Assembly (NCBI GenBank): GCA_002496565.1
Contig: DAKJ01000024.1
Span: 10,637-74,636, forward strand
Origin: Methanosarcina sp. UBA289
GTDB lineage: Archaea; Halobacteriota; Methanosarcinia; Methanosarcinales; Methanosarcinaceae
Reading direction: 5' to 3'
DNA length: 64,000 bases
Shown: piece after piece, positions 9,103 through 17,369 of the stretch
How positions within the stretch are numbered: the stretch's first letter is position 1
Layout: each line of letters opens with the position of its first letter
Program-made: the position numbers and the translations under genes
The notes under the pieces: model-generated
The model's input: only the letters and a program-made list of their open reading frames with translations
The model's database searches: none
What the model was told of the DNA's origin: nothing

Positions 9103-9477
9103 ATGACAGACTGTGATCTTTGCGGACGTGCACTCCCGATCGTTATTCCGATTAGGACCTTTCCTCCCCTTCTCAAATTCGCCTATCCCGAGGGTCTATG
9201 GAAAGGACTTTGCGAGATCTGCCTCGATTCCGCCCAGAAAACCTATTTAAGCATTAACAAAGACGAAATATCCTGCAGGAGAAACAAATGCGTTCTGTGC
9301 GGTAAGAAAGGCAGAGTTTACCCTGTGGAAATTCAAATTCCCGATTTTTCAAAAGGAGTCATAAAAAGACAGGTAAACGTCTGCACAAACTGCCTGGAAT
9401 CCATAAATGAGGCTTATACCTGGTTCAAAAGAGAACAGATAGAGCGTTCGGGTTGTGGGCACGGGCATGAGCATTGA
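9103..9477 (+). CDS. fpoO: F420H2 dehydrogenase subunit O (cysteine-rich)
   Basis: A 124-residue soluble protein found only in Methanosarcinales-type Fpo; its role is not established, and a redox or metal site is usually proposed. It has four CxxC pairs (C4/C7, C37/C40, C63/C66, C94/C97), single C58 and C118, and a His-rich end (GHGHEH). The ATG at 9103 follows an AAGGAGG ribosome site at 9087-9093; an in-frame GTG-type extension back to 9055 would run into fpoN and is not needed. This is the last fpo gene. Two further, damaged copies of its sequence lie downstream at 14731-15027 and 16651-16994. Confidence 0.93.
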   Translation: MTDCDLCGRALPIVIPIRTFPPLLKFAYPEGLWKGLCEICLDSAQKTYLSINKDEISCRRNKCVLCGKKGRVYPVEIQIPDFSKGVIKRQVNVCTNCLESINEAYTWFKREQIERSGCGHGHEH

Positions 9478-9483
9478 ATTTGA

Positions 9484-9560
9484 GTAAAGCTGCGTTTTGT
9501 GGCTTTATTTTTACTCTTTTGGTTTCTTTGGCAGATTGCTTTTTTTCAGTGGGAAGGCAC
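9484..9560 (+). terminator. Probable end of the fpo transcript
   Basis: Directly after fpoO, the sequence AAAGC...GGCTTT forms a short stem and is followed by several T-rich runs, consistent with archaeal T-tract termination. The same AAAGCTGC-containing segment follows both downstream fpoO copies, so the duplicated units included this 3' flank. Confidence 0.45.
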
Positions 9561-9793
9561 TTTCACTGAGTTTTACTTTTTCTTGTTACTGTTTATTTTG
9601 TTTCCTACGAGCAGTTTTATCCCACTTTATTTGAGATAATCTTCCTTTCGAAACTATATGCATGAATAGATTTTGAAAACTTGGTCATCATATTTAGTTC
9701 ACAGGTATTTTCTCGAAGTATATTTAGTTTTTAAAAACCGAAACATTTATCTATCCTTCTAACTTTTTAACTATATAAAATAATTTCTATATT

Positions 9794-9820
9794 TATAGAC
9801 ATATTTTATATATGTCTATA
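9794..9820. repeat. 11-bp perfect inverted repeat before the zinc-ribbon/SPFH module
   Basis: The arms TATAGACATAT (9794-9804) and ATATGTCTATA (9810-9820) are exact reverse complements around a 5-nt spacer. They lie in the 565-bp AT-rich stretch (9478-10042) that holds no gene, about 220 bp before the first gene of the accessory module. Nearby TATATAAAATA (about 9773) could be a TATA element. It could be an operator, a cruciform or a remnant end of a mobile element; the sequence does not decide. Confidence 0.55.
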
Positions 9821-10042
9821 GTTTGCACGATTCATAAAAATAAAAGGATGAGAGTGAAGTCACTAGATGAGTTTCAGCAAATAAATTTCTGATATACGTA
9901 AAAGTGATCTAAACTACCCAAATCACTCGCGCCGATTTGAGGCATATCTTCTGATTTCCATACCGTTTTTTTCCATGAAAACTTCCTCGATCAGGTGGGT
10001 ATCACTCCATTGCTGAAACCTTTAGAAACTATGGTGATTCTC

Positions 10043-10387
10043 ATGTATCAAGTTGACAATACAAGGTACCGCTTAGGGTGGTTATCGGTCTTTCTCTTTA
10101 TCGGGATAGCAATGCTCTTACGATATTTTGGTCTGGAGTTAATCCCATCGGTGGGTACTTTCTTACTCGGCGTTGGTCTTACGTGCAGCATACTGGCTTA
10201 TTTTGTTGGAAAAAAAGAGACTACCCTTGCAGGTTTTGGTCTATTTCTCATGATAATAGGAGTCGCAATATTGCTCGTAACCTTCACCGAGGCCTCGCTG
10301 ACCTTGGTTGTCGCGGGCATAGTAATCTCAGTTGCACTCGCAGGCATCATTGGTCTCTTGTATAGAAAGAAAAGCGGAATGAAGTAA
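10043..10387 (+). CDS. Small four-helix membrane protein, first gene of the module
   Basis: A 114-residue hydrophobic protein with four predicted helices, separated by short loops (FLFIGIAMLLRYF, GTFLLGVGLTCSILAYF, GFGLFLMIIGVAILLV, LVVAGIVISVALAGIIGLLY) and ending in a basic tail. I do not recognise a named family. The frame is open from 9995, but the ATG at 10043 gives a compact N-terminus (MYQVDNTRYRLGW) with a GGTGAT site 4-9 nt before it. It is followed after 21 bp by the next gene in the same direction. Confidence 0.6.
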   Translation: MYQVDNTRYRLGWLSVFLFIGIAMLLRYFGLELIPSVGTFLLGVGLTCSILAYFVGKKETTLAGFGLFLMIIGVAILLVTFTEASLTLVVAGIVISVALAGIIGLLYRKKSGMK

Positions 10388-10408
10388 CGTAAACTGGAGT
10401 TGTTGACT

Positions 10409-10969
10409 GTGGTTGACGTAAGAGAACAGATTGAAAGGGAGCGTGGATTGCTCAAGAAAATTCAACTCGCGATTCCTTTTTATCGTGGTTACCGGCTTGA
10501 AGAGGATGCGCGTGCATCTGATATCGAACTGCGTAAACAGCTTGGAAAAGAGATCGAAACAAGGGTTCTGGCAAGACTAGGTGAAGCACAAGCGGACCTT
10601 ATCCAAGAACATGGGTTTCTGCTTGCAGGTGATATTAAAGCAGCAATTGATCCGGTCCGTAGACTCCAGAATGCAATCTCCAAACAACAAACTGGAGGCT
10701 GGGGTTATGGAGTAACTCAAAACTTCTACATGACGTATCAACGAATGTTTTCATTATACGATTATGACAGAAGGTTGATTGAGATTGTTGAAAATCTCGC
10801 AGTTATTGCAGAAAAAATTCAAGATAGTGCCAGAATTGGCGACCTCTCGCAAATGGGGACAGATTTACGAGAGATACGCAAGAATGTGAGTAGCTTTGAA
10901 AAGGCGTTGATTGAAAGAATGGACATTATTCTGAATAAGAAAGTATTCGCAGATGAAGGAATGATGTAA
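10409..10969 (+). CDS. Helical, non-membrane protein accompanying the SPFH gene
   Basis: About 186 residues, almost entirely helical and charged, with heptad-like stretches (EQIERERGLLKKIQLA; LREIRKNVSSFEKALIERM) and no membrane segment. A central glycine/tyrosine-rich turn (GGWGYGVTQNFYMTYQR) divides two helical halves. The segment PFYRGYRLEEDARASDIELR resembles an uncharacterised family that I associate with SPFH/zinc-ribbon gene clusters (recollection, not checked). A PspA-like helical role at the membrane is a guess. Start: GTG 10409 sits 10 nt after a GGAG; TTG 10400 or 10403 are alternatives. It ends 1 nt before the SPFH gene. Confidence 0.65.
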   Translation: MVDVREQIERERGLLKKIQLAIPFYRGYRLEEDARASDIELRKQLGKEIETRVLARLGEAQADLIQEHGFLLAGDIKAAIDPVRRLQNAISKQQTGGWGYGVTQNFYMTYQRMFSLYDYDRRLIEIVENLAVIAEKIQDSARIGDLSQMGTDLREIRKNVSSFEKALIERMDIILNKKVFADEGMM

Positions 10970-10970
10970 T

Positions 10971-12071
10971 ATGGGATTCTTTGGTCTTTTTAAAGATGTC
11001 TATGTATGGGATGACATCGACAAACCCATAACTGTGGTAAAGAGAGTATATCCCAAAGGTAAAAGTTTCAATTTTAATGATGAGATTGTTATAGGCCCTA
11101 CCGAAGCAGCTGTAGTTGTCCACAATGGCGCCGTCAAACAGGTCTTTATCGGTCAGGAGAAAGTGATACTTAATAGTGATAATGTTGGTATTATCAAAGA
11201 AATCACTGGTGCTATCAGTGTGATTGACGTATATATGGTAAATACAAGGAGATTCCTTGCCCGCTATGGCGAAAAGGGTACGTTTTTGGACCCAACATTA
11301 AAGGGCGGGGATGCCCCAGTTGAGATCGGCATAAATTTTGATTACACATTTGCTCTTAAACCCGATGAAATTAGTATCCAGACATTCTTCAGTCATTTTG
11401 GTTATGCGGGAGATATCTCACAACGCGAGGTCGAGGAAGTCTTAAATAAAAACACTTCATCTCAGATTAAGCTGTTATTGACAAAGGAACTGGAAGCAAA
11501 AGATGAGAACGGTCACCGCCGAATGTCCGTCTTTTCTATAGATTCGCATCGTGACAGGCTATCTAATGCTTTCGCAGCGGCATCCGATGCAAACTGTGTT
11601 GAAAAATTCGGGATTAACATTATTGACTATAACAATTTCAATGTACGCGTCGATCCCGAGTATGTAGCAAATAGAAAGAAGCTGCAGGTCAGGCAGGCAG
11701 ATGTTGACTCTACTAACCTGATGGCAGGCCTCGACCCACAGGCAGTAAAGAATAAGCAGATGCTGGGTCAGGCCAATGTTCTCCATGGAATTGCACAAGG
11801 CGCAGCAACTGGCAGCAGTGGCGTGGCAGGCTTGGGAGCTGAGGTGGCCGTAGGTCTTGGTCTTCTGACACAGAGCATAATGCAGGACCAGCAGGTACCA
11901 AACCAGACACCACAGAGTACTGCTTGTCTAAACTGTGGGGGCATCGTTCCTGCAGGTTCAGCATTCTGTCCTGCCTGTGGAACACCAGCCGCCAAGACAT
12001 GCCCATCGTGTGATAAGGAAGGCCCTGCTGGTGCTCTATTCTGCCCATATTGCGGGAAAAAGATGGACTGA
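10971..12071 (+). CDS. SPFH/virion-core-like protein with two C-terminal zinc ribbons
   Basis: 366 residues. Residues 1 to about 290 look like the SPFH/Band-7-like fold of the bacterial YdjI/'virion core protein' group: MGFFGLFKDVYVWDD start, a beta-rich first half, then a helix with ANRKKLQVRQADVD and a Gly/Ala-rich stretch around 270-305. The C-terminus has two zinc ribbons, C319/322/333/336 and C344/347/358/361. In Bacillus the ydjG-ydjH-ydjI genes, next to a pspA homologue, act in membrane stress (family knowledge). Here the gene is likewise followed by zinc-ribbon membrane proteins, so a membrane-scaffold role is a fair inference. The ATG is 1 nt after the previous stop. Confidence 0.75.
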   Translation: MGFFGLFKDVYVWDDIDKPITVVKRVYPKGKSFNFNDEIVIGPTEAAVVVHNGAVKQVFIGQEKVILNSDNVGIIKEITGAISVIDVYMVNTRRFLARYGEKGTFLDPTLKGGDAPVEIGINFDYTFALKPDEISIQTFFSHFGYAGDISQREVEEVLNKNTSSQIKLLLTKELEAKDENGHRRMSVFSIDSHRDRLSNAFAAASDANCVEKFGINIIDYNNFNVRVDPEYVANRKKLQVRQADVDSTNLMAGLDPQAVKNKQMLGQANVLHGIAQGAATGSSGVAGLGAEVAVGLGLLTQSIMQDQQVPNQTPQSTACLNCGGIVPAGSAFCPACGTPAAKTCPSCDKEGPAGALFCPYCGKKMD

Positions 12072-12085
12072 GGTGGGAAGTCATT

Positions 12086-12277
12086 ATGCCAATAATAAAA
12101 ACTGATTCGTATGGTGGCGGATCAAGAGGAGGAGTTCTCTACTTATACGGTGAGAAAAACCAAAATCTTTCCCTCTTTCTCTCACCTTTTTATTTTTGTA
12201 CCGAGTCCGCGGTCAAAATCAATGACAATGAAAACCCGGAGTTACATCAGTTTATAAGAGGGATTGATGGCATATGA
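12086..12277 (+). CDS. Small protein of unknown function in the module
   Basis: A 63-residue protein beginning MPIIKTDSYGGGSRGG. It has a GAGGTGGG ribosome site about 9 nt before the ATG, and its TGA overlaps the ATG of the next gene in an ATGA junction. Those two signs argue that it is translated even though it matches nothing I recognise. It is too short to exclude a chance reading frame or the remains of a longer gene. Confidence 0.5.
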   Translation: MPIIKTDSYGGGSRGGVLYLYGEKNQNLSLFLSPFYFCTESAVKINDNENPELHQFIRGIDGI

Positions 12278-13092
12278 AAGTAGAGTGTACAGGGTGTGGT
12301 AGAGAAATAAAAGTCAGTCATGCTATAGATAAGTTTACCTGTATATATTGTGGCACAACTACAAGCCTGAACAAAGCAGACAAGCTCTACATCTACTTCA
12401 TGCCTATTAAGATCACAGCTCTACGTGCTGAAGATATATTTAAAAGGTGGGCTACAGGGCCTGGGAAAGCACCAGATCTTCTAAAAAATCTCACTGAAAA
12501 GACGCGGAAGATATATTATTTGCCTGTTGCAAAGATTGTCCGCCTTGTAGATGGTGAGGAAAAGGTCTCCATATTTTCATTAATAGAGGATAATAAAATA
12601 AACCCGGATTTGAAACTTGAGAACATTCCTTCTGGAGATATGGAATTCTACAATGAAGAAGAAATGTCAGGAGAAGTGGTTCCCTTAGACGATTATGTTC
12701 TTGAGGGTATTCGGGATAAGTTCCCTGGTAAACCAAAAGAACAAGCGATTGTATATGTTCCTGTCCATCATTTTCTGTATCAATACAGAGATCAAACCTA
12801 CTCTCTGGTAGTTAATGGGATCACCGGTTCAGTTTATGCCACAGATTTCGCCGGCGAAACCAGTGAAATCTATACTCAATGTGCAAAAAAATGGCTTCAT
12901 GCTGGTATAGCAGGCGGTATTGTTGCGGGTTTAAGCCTGCTTTTGCCTGAACATGGGTTTACTGTTGCCTTTATCATTTTCATTGCAACCATTGGAGGAG
13001 TCTTTTATAAGTCACGCCAGGATGGGCTGGAACTACTGATAGATTTAGAAAAACTCAGAGCTGCAGATCTGCCCAGAGAGGTTTCAAAATGA
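12274..13092 (+). CDS. Zinc-ribbon membrane protein (YdjG-like), first of three related
   Basis: 272 residues. The N-terminal zinc ribbon is CxxC(14)CxxC (C5, C8, C23, C26). A mixed alpha/beta region of about 170 residues follows, ending in YQYRDQTYSLVVNGITGSVYA. Two closely spaced membrane helices (about 208-245, IAGGIVAGLSLLLP and VAFIIFIATIGGVFY) and a short cytoplasmic tail complete it. The order resembles bacterial TFIIB-type zinc-ribbon membrane proteins such as YdjG (architecture, by inference). The start overlaps the small upstream gene and the end overlaps the next gene, both as ATGA, so the set is one translationally coupled unit. Confidence 0.7.
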   Translation: MKVECTGCGREIKVSHAIDKFTCIYCGTTTSLNKADKLYIYFMPIKITALRAEDIFKRWATGPGKAPDLLKNLTEKTRKIYYLPVAKIVRLVDGEEKVSIFSLIEDNKINPDLKLENIPSGDMEFYNEEEMSGEVVPLDDYVLEGIRDKFPGKPKEQAIVYVPVHHFLYQYRDQTYSLVVNGITGSVYATDFAGETSEIYTQCAKKWLHAGIAGGIVAGLSLLLPEHGFTVAFIIFIATIGGVFYKSRQDGLELLIDLEKLRAADLPREVSK

Positions 13093-14117
13093 ATACAGAA
13101 AGCATTAAATATGCTTCTCCTGAGATGCATAAGAACTTGGAGGAGTACAGCTGTCAATTTTGTGGCGCTAAACTTGTTCTAGATATCTATGAGCCGGTTA
13201 TTTATTGCGGTCATTGTAGAGGAGCATACGTCTCCACCACATTCTATGGAGTGGAAAAGTATGTTGCTCCCGCAAAAATATCTGATGATGAAGCATGGGA
13301 GAAGATAAAGCGCTGGTTTCGGCATAAAGGCGGAGCAAAAGATCTGGAAACCCATGCGAAACTTTCTGCACTACAGACTGTCTACATTCCTTTTTGGAAG
13401 ACTGTTACTGAGGTCCGTGTCGTTGTTTGTGGTTACAACGTAAGAACGGATAGTGATGGCAACGAGAGTCATGATCTCGTCAAGTATATGTACAAAAACT
13501 CTTATCCCTGGAATAGCATAGCCTGCGACCAATCCGAATATGGTCTATTCACTTATGATACCGACGTGGATGCGAAGCCAATCCTTGAACTGGAGAGATC
13601 TATCCCGCTTGTTCCTGTCACTCTCTCTGAAACCGATGCAAAAGATATCAGTTATGAAGATGTTACCGGACGAGCCAAAGACGATGCCATGTCAAAAATG
13701 GATGAGTGTACGTTCTGTCAGGTTTTCCTGAAAATAAAATCCTTTAAACTGATTTACCTTCCCTACCTGCAAGTCAGTTACAACTACAAAGGAAAGGAGT
13801 ATTCTGTCGTGATGAATGGTATCTCAGGCAATATCGAAGTCGGTAATATGCCTGGTGACAGAGGTCGTCAGGCAAACGGATTTGGATTCCGGCTTGGTGC
13901 AGGTAGTGCGGTTATGGGAGTCGGTGCTGGAGTAGCTATTGTTTTTATTATCAGTGGCAGTGTTCTGGGAGCCATCATCGGGTTAATTGTTGGAGGAATC
14001 CTTGCCGCATGGGGATACTCTTATTATGAGAAGAGTCTCCACATACTGCAGTATGGGTCTGAAGTGAGAACAGGTGATCAGATTACTGAAGTTGTCACAG
14101 CAAATGAGGTGAACTGA
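13089..14117 (+). CDS. Zinc-ribbon membrane protein, second of three related
   Basis: 342 residues. It has an N-terminal zinc ribbon (C22, C25, C40, C43), then a long soluble part with IYLPYLQVSYNYKGKEY and VVMNGISGNIEV, which are recognisably parallel to YQYRDQTYSLVVNGITGSVYA of the preceding gene. A double membrane hairpin follows at about 272-312 (GVGAGVAIVFIISG, LGAIIGLIVGGILAAWGY). The two proteins are therefore paralogues with one domain plan: zinc ribbon, soluble 'YLP...NGI(T/S)G' domain, membrane hairpin. Their substrate or partner is unknown. ATGA overlap upstream; the stop touches the next ATG. Confidence 0.7.
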   Translation: MNTESIKYASPEMHKNLEEYSCQFCGAKLVLDIYEPVIYCGHCRGAYVSTTFYGVEKYVAPAKISDDEAWEKIKRWFRHKGGAKDLETHAKLSALQTVYIPFWKTVTEVRVVVCGYNVRTDSDGNESHDLVKYMYKNSYPWNSIACDQSEYGLFTYDTDVDAKPILELERSIPLVPVTLSETDAKDISYEDVTGRAKDDAMSKMDECTFCQVFLKIKSFKLIYLPYLQVSYNYKGKEYSVVMNGISGNIEVGNMPGDRGRQANGFGFRLGAGSAVMGVGAGVAIVFIISGSVLGAIIGLIVGGILAAWGYSYYEKSLHILQYGSEVRTGDQITEVVTANEVN

Positions 14118-14726
14118 ATGGGGTTAAAACCGCTTAGCTGCCCCGAATGTGGGGAAGCATTGAAAGGAGAGGCTGGAAACGGCCTAGTCCTCGGATGTAC
14201 AAATAACCATTATGTTGGCGTCAAAGTGGATACGCACAATGTCTATTCAGTTCCAGCACAACTTGTAAAACCGAATCAGGTTGATCCAAAAAGAAAGCTG
14301 GTGTTTCTTCCATTCTGGGTCTTTAATCTGTTCATTGATGTATCTGACCGGAAAATTAGGGGGGGAGGTGTCTGGAGATTTATCACTGGTCAGAAGCTTC
14401 TAAGTGGTGATAGTACTATGTACGTCTGTGCTGCCAATCTTCCTGAAAAAAATGTGGATGAATTGAGTAAACATTACTCAATAAATAACCTTCCAGCAGA
14501 TTCCATAATCAGCGATATTTTCAGGGAAGATTTCAACAAACTTCCTGTCATCATGGATGAAGAGACAGCATACCAGCATGCACACTATATATTCCTGAAG
14601 AACGAATTTGATGCATCCGGGACCCTCCAATGGATAAAATATAAGTTTGATTTAAAAGGCTGGAGACTTGTTTATCTCCCATTTTACATGGATCAACGCA
14701 GTGGTACTTACGACAGGATTATCTGA
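14118..14726 (+). pseudogene. Third zinc-ribbon protein, truncated at an fpoO-repeat junction
   Basis: 202 residues starting MGLKPLSCPECG, with C8, C11, C27 and H31 as a possible (incomplete CxxC) zinc site and a GAGGTG ribosome site upstream. It follows the plan of its two neighbours up to WRLVYLPFYM, the strand where they continue with the NGI(T/S)G strand, the linker and the membrane hairpin. Here the frame stops after only about ten more residues, within a few bases of where homology to fpoO begins (14731). The membrane anchor is therefore missing, and I read this as a 3'-truncated gene. A shorter soluble product could still be made. Confidence 0.65.
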
Positions 14727-14730
14727 AAGA

Positions 14731-15027
14731 GTGTCTGGAAAGGGCCTTTGCGAGATCTGCCTCGATTCCGCCCAGAAAACCTATTTAAGCATTAACAAAG
14801 ACGAAATATCCTGCAGGAGAAACAAATGCGTTCTGTGCGGTAAGAAAGGCAGAGTTTACCCTGTGGAAATTCAGATTCCCAATTTTTCAAAAGGAGTTAT
14901 AAAAAGAAAAGTAAATGTCTGCACAAACTGCCTGGAATCCATAAATGAGACTTATATCAGGTTTAAAAGAGAGCAGATAGAGAGTCCGGGTTGTGGGGAC
15001 GGGCATGAGCACGTTCATGAGCATTGA
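14731..15027 (+). pseudogene. Partial second copy of fpoO
   Basis: Homologous to fpoO from about codon 32 to the stop and on into the 3' flank. A 128-bp block, 14746-14873, is identical base for base to 9208-9335; the rest of the copy differs at roughly one base in ten. It lacks fpoO codons 1-31 and has one extra base near 14744, so the upstream frame does not lead into the FpoO frame. All cysteine pairs of the retained part are intact, and the tail is lengthened to GHEHVHEH. No credible start codon or ribosome site precedes it, so it is probably not translated as FpoO. Confidence 0.85.
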
Positions 15028-15311
15028 ATTAGGATAAAGCTGCTTTTGTGGTTACTACTCTATTTTTTATTCTTTTTTGAAATAACTACTTAAAATTCAA
15101 TAGAAAAACTTCTGTGTTGAATTCTATAATTGTCGGTTGTTGAGATTTTTTCTTTTTTGTAATTTAGTAGTTATACTCATACCATGTCAAAGTCAATGTC
15201 AATAAGCTAATTTTGGGTAGGTTGAATAATATCTTTTTTGTCTGTCTCTTATTGTATCTCTTTTGATTTAAGGCTCAAGTTCCACTAAGTAATTACTTAA
15301 TTTTGTCATAA

Positions 15312-15494
15312 ATATTTTATATCAAAAAATTTATACAGTACAAAGAAAATCAAATTTTTCTTACTACATGGGAGCTTCAAGAAATTGAGGCCCTTACAGA
15401 ACTTCCATATAGACCCGAAGGTAAAGTAGGTGTTTTTGAAAAATATAAAAATATAAGAGTGAATCGTCAGGAAGGTGATATAGCTGAGAATTAA
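15312..15494 (+). pseudogene. Orphan C-terminal gene fragment
   Basis: An open stretch of 60 sense codons after a TAA, with no ATG, GTG or TTG at its head. The composition is protein-like: it contains TTWELQEIEALTEL, PYRPEGKVGVFEKYKN and IRVNRQEGDIAEN, and then stops. I do not recognise the family. It reads like the 3' end of a lost gene. Its last 11 bases overlap the apparent CTG start of the NosD-type gene that follows. The 280 bp before it (15028-15311) hold no gene. Confidence 0.4.
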
Positions 15495-16428
15495 AATTTA
15501 TCTCGTTATAATATGTTCTCTTTTGATTATAAATACAGTTACTGCTGCAGCGAGTACGATTACTGTCGATAACAGTGGAGAAGGAGATTATACTTCCATA
15601 AAGCAAGCTGTAAACAACTCTGTTGATGGAGATACATTACTTGTTAATAAAGGAGTTTACGTAGAAAACGTGGTCGTAAATAAAAAATTAGCAATAATCT
15701 CAAAGTCGGGAAATCCGGAAGACACAATCGTTCAAGCTCTTAATCCTGGCGATCATGTCTTCCATGTAACTGCCGACAATGTAACAATTAGCGGGTTCAA
15801 TGTAACAGGAACAAACAAGTCAGGCATATATTACACTGGATCGGATGGCACTATCGCTGGCAATAAACTGGTTTCTGACAAATATGGAATTTATCTGGAA
15901 AAAGCTGAAAACATTACAATTGAAAACAACAATGCATCTCAAAATGGGTGTGGAATTTACTTGAAAAACTGCAGAAAAAATAAACTGGTAAATAATGAAG
16001 TAAATTATAATTGGTTCAAGTGGGGAAAATATAGAAACGGGGTTCTTCTCAAAAATTCAAGTAATAATAAGCTAACAGATAACAATATATCAAGAAATTG
16101 GGATGGTATATGCCTCGAAAATTCTTCAAACAATGAACTGAGCAAAAATGCAGTTATAGATGACTATTTCTGTATTAGTCTTAGAGATTCAAATAATAAT
16201 AAACTTATTGATAATACCGTCAGATCAATTGGATATTCATTTGATATTACGCTGGGGAAATCTCATAATAATACTTTGCAAGGTAACAGTGCAGGCTTTA
16301 TGGCTGAAATTAGAGTATCATCTGGCCCAGAGAGCACAAATAACACACTTGAAGGCAAGCAACATATTAGAAGACAAAATAGCCAGTTTTTTTGTCAAAG
16401 ATTACTATTTAACTTAGCGAATCGGTAA
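15484..16428 (+). CDS. NosD-type beta-helix surface protein, probably damaged at the 3' end
   Basis: About 314 residues: a signal peptide (VIICSLLIINTVTAAAS), the VDNSGEGDYTSIKQAVNNS opening typical of Methanosarcina NosD/pectate-lyase-like proteins, and then tandem beta-helix rungs rich in NNKL.DN and GI.L. It should be exported to the cell surface. No ATG/GTG start exists for the signal peptide: the only codon placed correctly behind a GGAAGGTG site is CTG at 15484; a TTG at 15523 would lose most of the signal. Near the 3' end the frame changes from LEGKQHIRRQN to an alternative frame reading NILEDKIASFFVKDYYL, suggesting a frameshift. Expression is doubtful. Confidence 0.55.
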   Translation: MRIKIYLVIICSLLIINTVTAAASTITVDNSGEGDYTSIKQAVNNSVDGDTLLVNKGVYVENVVVNKKLAIISKSGNPEDTIVQALNPGDHVFHVTADNVTISGFNVTGTNKSGIYYTGSDGTIAGNKLVSDKYGIYLEKAENITIENNNASQNGCGIYLKNCRKNKLVNNEVNYNWFKWGKYRNGVLLKNSSNNKLTDNNISRNWDGICLENSSNNELSKNAVIDDYFCISLRDSNNNKLIDNTVRSIGYSFDITLGKSHNNTLQGNSAGFMAEIRVSSGPESTNNTLEGKQHIRRQNSQFFCQRLLFNLANR

Positions 16429-16650
16429 TTTAATTTTAGATCACTTATAGACTTTGAAACCTTTTATGTTAATCTAATTTCCCAAAATATATTCCAGAAT
16501 TAATTGCCATAGCACTAACATTCGCAGATATGTTTTAATCAACAGAATTTCTCGCAAAACCTACTTATCTACTATATTATTTTTAATATATTATCTATTT
16601 TGATTATTTTAACTGTAACTTCTAAATCAAAAATCGGATTGTATACTTAT

Positions 16651-16994
16651 AGAGTTTTTCCCTCTTCCATTAATTATTCTACCCCAACGGTGTCTGGAAA
16701 GGTATTTGTGGGACCTGCCTGGATTCCACCCAGAAAAATTATTTAAGCATCAATAAAAACAAAATCTCCTGCAGGAGAAACAAATTCGCTTTGTGCGGAA
16801 GAAAAGGCAGGGTTTATCTTGTGGAACTGCAGGTTCCCGCTTTTTCAAAAGGAATCGTGAAAAAAGAAGCAAACGTCTGCCCAGTTTGCCTGGATGAAAT
16901 CAATGAGGCGTATATCAGGTTCAAAAGAGAACATATCGAGCAATCCCACGAAGAGGGCCATATCCACGGGCATAAGAGCGTTTACAAGCATTGA
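16651..16994 (+). pseudogene. Third, diverged copy of fpoO
   Basis: Clear FpoO homology from YPNGVWKGICGTC to the His-rich end (GHIHGHKSVYKH). Weaker similarity reaches back to about 16651 (RVFP, matching RTFP of FpoO). A TAA at 16671-16673 and a frameshift interrupt the N-terminal part, and no start codon is left. The cysteine equivalent to C63 has become phenylalanine (NKFALCG), so one CxxC pair is lost. It shares GTGTCTGGAAAGG at 16690-16702 with the second copy, where true fpoO has a slightly different sequence. An ancient paralogue now decaying is the simplest reading. 16429-16650 holds no gene. Confidence 0.75.
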
Positions 16995-17369
16995 GTTTAA
17001 GTAAAGCTGCATTTTGCGACTTTATTTCGATTCTTTTTTCTATATTATTAGCTTCAATAAATATTTCTTGATAAGGGTAACTTTTTATCCAAGTATGTTT
17101 GATCTCTATAAAATTCAACATTTTGAAGCATTTAATGGGTTTAGATCCAAAATAGAATCAATTTTACCATTAGTAACTCTGATTTTGCTTAACTAATTAA
17201 TTATAGGTTAAATAATTCAGGCCTCATAAAGAAAACAAAAGCTCACAAACTATAAAACAGGCTTAATATAATTATCTACATTTTTAACTAACAATCACCT
17301 AGATGTTGATATATATTGATAATTAGGAAATTTTATTCTAATACTTTTATATATTTTAAAATTATATGA

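Noticed and set aside
10078..10365. 95-codon frame inside the small membrane-protein gene
   Set aside because: Shadow frame of the better supported gene at 10043-10387, which has a ribosome site and regular membrane helices.
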